Shown here piece after piece: positions 58,427-64,000 of a stretch of 64,000 bases of DNA (the stretch's first letter is position 1; each line of letters begins with the position of its first letter). A model generated the notes under the pieces. That model saw only the letters and a list, made by a program, of their open reading frames with translations. It was not told where the DNA came from and did not search any database. The translations under genes were made by a program, and so were the position numbers. The DNA is taken from NCBI GenBank assembly GCA_963762315.1, contig CAVXKO010000006.1:372001-436000 (forward strand), in the 5' to 3' direction. This DNA is from RPQJ01 sp963762315. GTDB lineage: Bacteria; Pseudomonadota; Gammaproteobacteria; Steroidobacterales; Steroidobacteraceae.

Positions 58427-59947
58427 GTGAAACTCCTCCCACCCGAAGCAATAGTCGAGGTCGCGGCCCGCGATGGCGCGGCAACCGCAGCCTCGCTTGC
58501 CCGAGCCGACGCGGCGATCATCGTCCTCGAACGTGAAGGCGCGGATGCCGCGCTGCGCGGGCTGCCCCATGCACCGATCTGGAGCGCGCTGCGCAGGACA
58601 TCGAAGAAATCCGACCCGCACGCGCCGGTGGTCACGCGGCTGCCGAACGCCCGCCATACGCTCGCGGTCGTCGGTTTCGCCAAGGCGGGCGCCACCGGAT
58701 TCGAGCGCCTCGAACTCGCACGCAAGCTGGCACACGAGGCGCTGAAACCAGGCGCGGCCCGCCTGCAACTGCATGCGTACGGATTCAAGGGAGACGAGCG
58801 CATGCAGGTGCTCGAGGCGCTGCTGAGCGCCGCACTCGCCGCCGCGGCGCCGATGCCCCAGCGCAAGTCGAAGCCGGCTCCGCGGAACGACCTCGCGCGC
58901 ATCGACATCGCCTCGAAACCGAACGTCGCATTCACGCAGAGCGCGGCGATCGCCGAGGGCAATCACCTCGCGCGCTGGCTCGCCGTCCTGCCGCCCAATG
59001 AACTCGACTGCGTCGGCTACCGCCGCACGCTTCAGCAACTCGCCAGGCGCGAGGGTTGGGGTTTCCGCTTCTACGACGAGGTCGCGCTGAAGCGACTCGG
59101 GGCCGGTGCGTTCCTCGCAGTCTCGCGCGCCAATCCGCACCGCGGCGCCGGCATCGTGCGGCTCACCTATCGGCCGAAGCGCCGCGCGCGCCAGCGCATC
59201 GCGCTGGTCGGCAAGGGCATCTGCTTCGACACGGGCGGCATCAACCTCAAGCCCCACCGCAGCATGTACCAGATGCACGGCGACATGCAGGGCAGCTCGG
59301 TCGCCGTCGGCACGCTGCTGTCGTTGTCGAAGATGTCCGCGCCCTACACGATCGACTGCTGGCTCGCGCTGACCGAAAACCAGATCGGGCCCGACGCCTA
59401 CCGCCCGCAGGAAGTCGTCACCGCGATGAACGGCGTGACGATCCAGGTGGTGCACAGCGACGCCGAAGGCCGCATGGTCCTCGCGGACACGCTGGCGCTG
59501 GCGTCGCGCGAGAAGCCCGAGTTCATGCTCGACTTCGCCACGTTGACGGGTGCCTGCGTTGCCGCGCTGACGGAACGCTACAGCGGTGCATTCACGAATC
59601 GCGACGGGCTGCACGGCTGGCTGCAATCGACGGGCCGCGCCGCGGGTGAGCGCGTCTGGTGCTTTCCGCTCGATGAAGATTTCGACGCGGACCTCGAGAG
59701 CAGCATTGCGGACGTCACGCAGTGCACGCTCGACAACAAGGGCGATCACATCCTCGCCGCCCGCTTCCTCAGCCGCTTCGTGGCCCCGGCCATCCCGTGG
59801 GTGCACGTGGATCTCTCGGCCTCCGAGCACAAGGGCGGACTGGCGCACATCCCGACCGAATTCACCGGCTTCGGAGTACGCTATGCCTGCCACCTGCTCG
59901 GTGACGCAGGCGCACTCCACGAACGACTGACCAAGGCCGCAACTTGA
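58427..59947 (+). CDS. Second M17 leucyl aminopeptidase family protein
   Basis: 506-residue paralogue of PepA. Metal ligands and catalytic residues are intact: GKGICFDTGGINLK, MHGDMQGSSVAVG and the signature, which reads HSDAEGRM instead of the usual NTDAEGRL. The N-terminal domain (residues 1-170) is different from PepA and contains an Ala/Lys/Pro linker. The GTG start lies 170 bp from the divergent aceE. It overlaps pyrC (TTGA). The substrate is unknown; a cytosolic dipeptidase role is plausible. Confidence 0.88.
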   Translation: MKLLPPEAIVEVAARDGAATAASLARADAAIIVLEREGADAALRGLPHAPIWSALRRTSKKSDPHAPVVTRLPNARHTLAVVGFAKAGATGFERLELARKLAHEALKPGAARLQLHAYGFKGDERMQVLEALLSAALAAAAPMPQRKSKPAPRNDLARIDIASKPNVAFTQSAAIAEGNHLARWLAVLPPNELDCVGYRRTLQQLARREGWGFRFYDEVALKRLGAGAFLAVSRANPHRGAGIVRLTYRPKRRARQRIALVGKGICFDTGGINLKPHRSMYQMHGDMQGSSVAVGTLLSLSKMSAPYTIDCWLALTENQIGPDAYRPQEVVTAMNGVTIQVVHSDAEGRMVLADTLALASREKPEFMLDFATLTGACVAALTERYSGAFTNRDGLHGWLQSTGRAAGERVWCFPLDEDFDADLESSIADVTQCTLDNKGDHILAARFLSRFVAPAIPWVHVDLSASEHKGGLAHIPTEFTGFGVRYACHLLGDAGALHERLTKAAT

Positions 59948-60984
59948 CCTCGACCCTGCGCATCCTCCGCCCCGACGACTGGCACCTGCATCTGCGCGAC
60001 GGCGCCCACATGGCGGCCGTGCTGCCCTTCACGGCGCAACGTTTCGCGCGAGCCGTCGTGATGCCGAACCTAAAGCCGCCGATGACCACCACGTCCGCGC
60101 TTGGCGCTTACCGCGCACGGATCCTGGCGGCCCTGCCCGCCGGAGCGAGCTTCGAGCCGCTGATGACGCTGTACCTCACGGATCGCACCGGCGCCGAGGA
60201 AATCCGACGCGCGCGGGAGAGCGGCTTCGTGGTCGGCGCCAAGCTGTACCCGGCCGGCGCCACCACGAATTCGGATTCCGGCGTCACGTCCGTCGATCAT
60301 CTGTGGCCGGCCCTCGAGGCGATGGCCGAAGCGGGCCTCGTCCTGCAGGTGCACGGCGAAGTCACCGAGGCGGCCATCGACGTCTTCGACCGCGAGCAGG
60401 CCTTTATCGATCGCGTGCTGAGCCGCGTCGTCGAGCGCGTGCCGGACCTCAAGGTCGTTTTCGAGCACATTACCACGCGCGAAGCCGTGGACTTCGTGCG
60501 CTCGGCCCGCCCCGGCGTGGGCGCGACGGTCACGCCGCAGCATCTCCTGCACAACCGCAATGCGATCTTCGAGGGCGGCATCCGCCCGCACATGTACTGC
60601 CTGCCCGTCTTGAAGCGCGAGCACGATCGCGAAGCCCTGATGGCCGCCGCGACGAGCGACGACGCGCGCTTTTTCCTCGGCACGGACAGCGCGCCCCACG
60701 CGGTACAGACGAAGGAAACGGCCTGCGGCTGTGCCGGCATCTTTTCGGCGCATGCGGCCATCGAGCTCTATGCCGAGGCCTTCGAGCAGGCCGGCCGGCT
60801 CGACCGCCTGCAGGCGTTTGCCTCCGAACGCGGTCCTGACTTCTACGGCCGCCCGCGCAATACCGCAACGATCACCCTGCGCCGCGAGCCCTGGACCGTG
60901 CCGAAGCGTTACGCATTCGGCAGCGATGAGATCGTGCCGATGCGCGCCGGCGCGCAGTTGAACTGGCAGCTGGTGCGCGAATGA
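59944..60984 (+). CDS. pyrC: Dihydroorotase (class II)
   Basis: 346-residue zinc amidohydrolase of pyrimidine synthesis that cyclises carbamoyl aspartate. Metal motif DWHLHLRDG (about residues 11-19), carboxylated Lys in GAKLYPAGATTNSDSG, then QVHGEVT, FEHITTREAV and FLGTDSAPH. Length equals E. coli PyrC (348). TTG start overlaps the preceding stop codon as TTGA, and the gene overlaps rnt by ATGA; pyrC-rnt is a conserved pair. Confidence 0.96.
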   Translation: MTSTLRILRPDDWHLHLRDGAHMAAVLPFTAQRFARAVVMPNLKPPMTTTSALGAYRARILAALPAGASFEPLMTLYLTDRTGAEEIRRARESGFVVGAKLYPAGATTNSDSGVTSVDHLWPALEAMAEAGLVLQVHGEVTEAAIDVFDREQAFIDRVLSRVVERVPDLKVVFEHITTREAVDFVRSARPGVGATVTPQHLLHNRNAIFEGGIRPHMYCLPVLKREHDREALMAAATSDDARFFLGTDSAPHAVQTKETACGCAGIFSAHAAIELYAEAFEQAGRLDRLQAFASERGPDFYGRPRNTATITLRREPWTVPKRYAFGSDEIVPMRAGAQLNWQLVRE

Positions 60985-61673
60985 ACGACCCGTTCGAGAC
61001 GCCGAGGATCGTCAACCGCTTCCGCGGCTTCCTGCCGGTCGTCGTGGACGTCGAGACCGGCGGCTTCAACGCCAACACGGATGCGCTGCTCGAGATTGCG
61101 GCGGTCATCGTCGAGATGTCGCCGATGGGCCAGCTGCGGCCGGGCGCGACGTTCCGGTATCACGTCCAGCCGTTCCACGGCTCGCGCATCGACCCAGCGT
61201 CGCTGGCGGTGAACGGCATCGATCCGCACCATCCGCTGCGCCCGGCGATGCCCGAAAAGGAGGCGATGACGCAGTTGTTCCGCGAGATCCGCAAGGCCGT
61301 GCGCGACGCGGAATGCACGAGGGCCGTGCTGGTGGGCCACAACGCGTCGTTCGACCTGGGCTTTCTCAATGCGGTGGTCGCGCGCACCGACATCAAGCGC
61401 AATCCCTTCCATCCGTTTTCGAGTTTCGACACGGCGACGCTCGGCGGCGTGGCCTACGGGCAGACCGTGCTGGCGCGCGCGGTGACGGCCGCGGGGCTCA
61501 CCTGGGACACGGCCGCCGCGCATTCGGCCATTTACGATGCCGAGCGCACCGCAGCGTTGTTCTGCACCATCTGCAATCGCTTCCGCGAGATGTACGAAGA
61601 AGGCCTCGAGCGCGCGCCGGAGCTGGCCGCTCGCGAGACGCACGACGTCCTGGAATCGGAATCCGGGGAGTAA
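60981..61673 (+). CDS. rnt: Ribonuclease T
   Basis: 230-residue DEDDh 3'-5' exonuclease that trims tRNA and other stable RNA ends. ExoI is VVVDVETGGFNANTDALLEIAAV, ExoII GHNASFDLGFLNA and ExoIII HSAIYDAERTA. Length slightly above E. coli RNase T (215). Coupled to pyrC by ATGA. Convergent with the ABC exporter gene (22-bp gap). Confidence 0.95.
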   Translation: MNDPFETPRIVNRFRGFLPVVVDVETGGFNANTDALLEIAAVIVEMSPMGQLRPGATFRYHVQPFHGSRIDPASLAVNGIDPHHPLRPAMPEKEAMTQLFREIRKAVRDAECTRAVLVGHNASFDLGFLNAVVARTDIKRNPFHPFSSFDTATLGGVAYGQTVLARAVTAAGLTWDTAAAHSAIYDAERTAALFCTICNRFREMYEEGLERAPELAARETHDVLESESGE

Positions 61674-61695
61674 GCGCGAGGCACCCGCTGCGGGT

Positions 61696-63426
61696 TCATG
61701 CGGGGATGGTCACGTCGCGCAACTCGCCCTGCTCGAGCCGCAACACACGATCTGCCAGCGCCAGGCTCGCGGAACGATGTGTGATCAGCAGCACGGTCCG
61801 CGAATGCAGCAGCTCGTGGCACTCGGCGATGAAGCCTCGCTCGCCTTCCGGGTCGAACATGGCCGTGGCTTCGTCCAGGACCAGGACCGCGGGGTCCTTC
61901 AGCAGCGCGCGAGCCAGGCTGATCCGCTGGCGCTGCCCGCCGGAGAGCCGCAGCCCCTCGTCGCCGATCACCGTGTCATAGCCCTGCGGCAGTTGCACGA
62001 TGAATTCGTGCGCGTGCGCGGCGCGAGCAGCGCGTTCGACCAGCCCGCGATCCGCGCCATACCGGCCGTAGCCGATGTTATCGGCCACCGTGGCATTGAG
62101 TAGCAGCACGTGCTGGCTGACCAGCCCGATGTGGCCGCGCAGGCTGCGCAGCGAGAAGTCGCGCAGGTCGATGCCGTCGAGCGCGATCCGGCCTGCAGAC
62201 GGGTCGGCGAAACGCATGAGGAGATGGGCAACCGTGCTCTTGCCGGCGCCGTTCGGACCGGTGATGGCGACCGTTTCGCCCGGCCGAATCACCAGGTCCA
62301 GGCTGGTGTAAACGGGCGTCCGGCCTGGATACGCAAACCTCACGGATTCGAATGCGATCGCACCTTTGACCTCCGCCGGTTCGAGGCGGCCTGCGTCGGG
62401 CTCGGGTGCCTCGGCCATTGCGGCCATCAGGCGTTGTGCCGCACCCCGCGCCTGTTGCACCTGGCCGTACACTCCGGCCAGCTGACTGACGGGCTGGGTC
62501 AGCAACATGCCGTACAGCAATAGGCTGACCAGGTTCGGGGCTGTCAGGGTTCCGGAAGCCACGCCGTGGCCACCGACCCAGAGCAGCCCCAGCACGGCGA
62601 CTGCGGTCAGCCATCGCACGGCCGGAGTCAGCAGTGACACGATCCGCAGTTGCCGGATCTCGAGCGCGCGCACCTTGTCGCCCTGGGCCGAATAGCGCGC
62701 GGACTCGTTGCCTTCGCGGGTATAGGCCTTGATCAGCGGCATGGTGGCCAGGTTCTGCTCGGCCATGCCGAACTTCACCGCGTCCTCCTGCAGATGCGCC
62801 TGCCCGAGCGGTCGCACTTCGCGAGTCAGCAGCTTCACCACGACCGTGAGCAGCGGCACCCCGACCGCCACGGCCAATCCCACCCGGAGGTCGATGCGCA
62901 CCAGCAGCAGCAGCGCACCGATGCAGGTGACCAGCAACGGCAACAGCGGCGCCAGGACTCCGGTCAGAAACGCGTTGATCCGCCAGACGTCGTTCACCAG
63001 CAAGGCGAGGATCTCGCCGCGCTTGCGTTCCTGGTGCCAGCCCAGGGGCAGCGACTGCAGATGGTCGTAGACCCGGGAACCGAGGTCGGCCACCACCCGG
63101 GCGCTGGTGCTGCCGAGCACCAGTCCGTTGCCGAACGCTAGCCCAGCCTGAACCGTCAAGACGCCGAGCCAGCCAAGCAACAAAGCACCCGGCACGGCGC
63201 CCCCGAGCAATGCCTGCGCCACACGGCCGGCGAACCAGGGCATGGTCAGCACGACCGCGCTTTCACATAAGAGCAGCGCCACGGCCAGCAACAATGCTCC
63301 GCGGTATGGAGTCAACATCCGCCAGAGGAAGGAGATCTCCGAACGGGCCGGAGGACTCTGCAAGCGATTCGTTCCGGTCAACCTGCGCGCTCCGGTCGAG
63401 ACCGGCTGTCGCGCCGCCGGCCACAA
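61696..63426 (-). CDS. ABC exporter (fused TMD-NBD), likely RiPP peptide exporter
   Basis: About 576-residue half-transporter: six helices in residues 30-320, then a complete nucleotide-binding domain with Walker A TGPNGAGKST, Q-loop VSQHVLLLNATVADNIGYG, signature LSGGQRQRISLARALL, Walker B VLVLDEAT and H-switch THR. It has no peptidase C39 domain. The start is uncertain: TTG at 63426 or TTG at 63381, neither with a good ribosome site. Divergent from the PqqD-like gene by 45 bp; such exporters (LasD/McjD type) accompany lasso-peptide genes. Confidence 0.85.
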   Translation of the reverse strand: MWPAARQPVSTGARRLTGTNRLQSPPARSEISFLWRMLTPYRGALLLAVALLLCESAVVLTMPWFAGRVAQALLGGAVPGALLLGWLGVLTVQAGLAFGNGLVLGSTSARVVADLGSRVYDHLQSLPLGWHQERKRGEILALLVNDVWRINAFLTGVLAPLLPLLVTCIGALLLLVRIDLRVGLAVAVGVPLLTVVVKLLTREVRPLGQAHLQEDAVKFGMAEQNLATMPLIKAYTREGNESARYSAQGDKVRALEIRQLRIVSLLTPAVRWLTAVAVLGLLWVGGHGVASGTLTAPNLVSLLLYGMLLTQPVSQLAGVYGQVQQARGAAQRLMAAMAEAPEPDAGRLEPAEVKGAIAFESVRFAYPGRTPVYTSLDLVIRPGETVAITGPNGAGKSTVAHLLMRFADPSAGRIALDGIDLRDFSLRSLRGHIGLVSQHVLLLNATVADNIGYGRYGADRGLVERAARAAHAHEFIVQLPQGYDTVIGDEGLRLSGGQRQRISLARALLKDPAVLVLDEATAMFDPEGERGFIAECHELLHSRTVLLITHRSASLALADRVLRLEQGELRDVTIPA

Positions 63427-63471
63427 TCACATCGGCTAAGATGCCCGTGTTGCAGGGTCGCTATCGATCGC

Positions 63472-63750
63472 ATGAACCTAACGCTATCACACCGGGCGAA
63501 GCCAGCCGATGACGTCCTCTTTCAGGAAGTCGGCGGCGAAGCTGTACTGCTGAAGCTCGCCAGCGAGAACTACTTCGGTCTCGATGCCGTCGGCACGCGA
63601 ATCTGGATCCTGCTGAACGAGGACGCCGGATTGAAGCGCGTCTTCGACATCCTCAGCGACGAATATGAAGTCGAGGCCGGGGTTCTCGAACGCGACCTGC
63701 TCGCCCTGGTGGAACGCATGGCCGACGCGGGCCTCGTGGAGGTTCGCTGA
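63472..63750 (+). CDS. PqqD-like RiPP recognition element protein (lasso B1 type)
   Basis: 92-residue stand-alone PqqD-fold protein: VLFQEVGGEAVLLKLASENYFGLDAVGTRIW, then a helical part LNEDAGLKRVFDILSDEYE and ERDLLALVERMADAGLVEV. This is the winged-helix recognition element that binds precursor leader peptides. The gene directly behind it encodes a lasso B2-type protease, so it is most likely the B1 partner. PqqD proteins also act in other RiPP routes, so the final class is inference. Confidence 0.85.
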   Translation: MNLTLSHRAKPADDVLFQEVGGEAVLLKLASENYFGLDAVGTRIWILLNEDAGLKRVFDILSDEYEVEAGVLERDLLALVERMADAGLVEVR

Positions 63751-63751
63751 A

Positions 63752-64000
63752 ATGACCGGCCGACTGGCGGCGTGGCGGGCTTTGAGCGGCGCCGATCGGC
63801 GCACACTGCTGGGGCTGGCTTGCGGATTGCCGGTGGTCGAGTTGTCGCTTCGATGTGTTGGCGCGCAACGGACGGCGTCCTGGCTGTCGCGGGCGATCCG
63901 GCCCGTGGCGTCTCATCCGCCGACGACGGCAGAACTGCAGCAGGCTGATCGTCTGGCGCACCTCGCGGCGATCGCAGGGCGACGCGGAATCCTCCAGGCG
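63752..64000 (+). CDS. Lasso-peptide B2-type transglutaminase-like protease (partial, cut by window end)
   Basis: The first 83 codons of a protein that starts one base after the PqqD-like stop and runs past the window. The visible N-terminus (WRALSGADRRTLLGLACGLP...SLRCVGAQRTASWLSRAI) and QQADRLAHLAAIAGRRGILQA match the start of the lasso-peptide B2/transglutaminase-like family, in which a catalytic Cys-His-Asp set follows. The catalytic residues are outside the window. B2 removes the leader peptide in lasso maturation. Confidence 0.7.
   Translation, partial: MTGRLAAWRALSGADRRTLLGLACGLPVVELSLRCVGAQRTASWLSRAIRPVASHPPTTAELQQADRLAHLAAIAGRRGILQA

Overview
This is a 64 kb, very GC-rich, almost fully coding stretch of a gammaproteobacterial chromosome. 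No gap between genes exceeds about 240 bp. Gene order supports the assignment: lptG-lptF / pepA-holC-valS; wrbA-DUF2069 / hda-CDP-alcohol transferase-DUF2066 / purM-purN; dcd-apbC near metG; metG-rnfABCDGE-nth; and pyrC-rnt all follow arrangements familiar from Pseudomonas and relatives. The very high GC and the Lpd with a fused lipoyl domain suggest a Xanthomonadales, Nevskiales or Steroidobacterales-like lineage, but this is inference. I see no tRNA, rRNA, CRISPR array, IS element or prophage.

Layout. 1-4.5 kb (minus): four genes joined by 4-bp stop/start overlaps (P-loop NTPase, ABC membrane domain without an ATPase, alpha/beta hydrolase, OprO/P-type porin), ending in a clear terminator. 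4.5-6.8 kb (minus): DUF6502-DUF5666 pair with a palindromic repeat at its start. 7-10 kb: hypothetical protein, cytochrome c556, cytochrome b561, VOC protein, RDD protein. 10-12.2 kb: lptG/lptF (LPS export). 12.3-17.4 kb: pepA, holC, valS. 17.4-21.3 kb: MoxR ATPase, DUF58, transglutaminase operon. 21.4-27.6 kb: acyl-CoA-binding protein, MtfA-like peptidase, MFS transporter, prfC, rimI, uracil-DNA glycosylase, pssA. 27.7-34.1 kb: proS, lytic transglycosylase, acylphosphatase, DUF4398, wrbA, DUF2069, hda, CDP-alcohol transferase, DUF2066. 34.2-38.4 kb: purM-purN-DUF3108, then dcd and apbC. 38.6-43.2 kb: HEAT-repeat protein kinase with two PilT/PilU-type ATPases. 43.3-51.4 kb: metG, complete rnfABCDGE, nth, DUF1841. 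51.5-58.3 kb (minus): pyruvate dehydrogenase operon (aceE-aceF-lpd) followed by a sulfotransferase. 58.4-61.7 kb: second M17 aminopeptidase, pyrC, rnt. 61.7-64 kb: the edge of a RiPP (lasso-peptide-like) locus: ABC exporter, PqqD-like recognition protein and the start of a B2-type maturation protease. The locus runs off the window.

Most notable points. (1) The RiPP locus at the right edge. (2) An Rnf complex in which three of the four cysteines that hold the membrane iron-sulfur centre are replaced. (3) CTCTCCCGC/GCGGGAGAG palindromic repeats inserted inside three protein-coding genes (mtfA-like, nth, aceF) and translated as extra residues. (4) The four-gene transport-like operon at the left edge. 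(5) A HEAT-kinase/PilT/PilU operon. (6) At least eleven single-base frameshifts spread over housekeeping genes (lptF, pepA, MFS, proS, hda, DUF2066, lpd, aceF, aceE). In each case the conserved protein simply resumes in another frame, so these are best read as indel errors in the assembly rather than gene decay.
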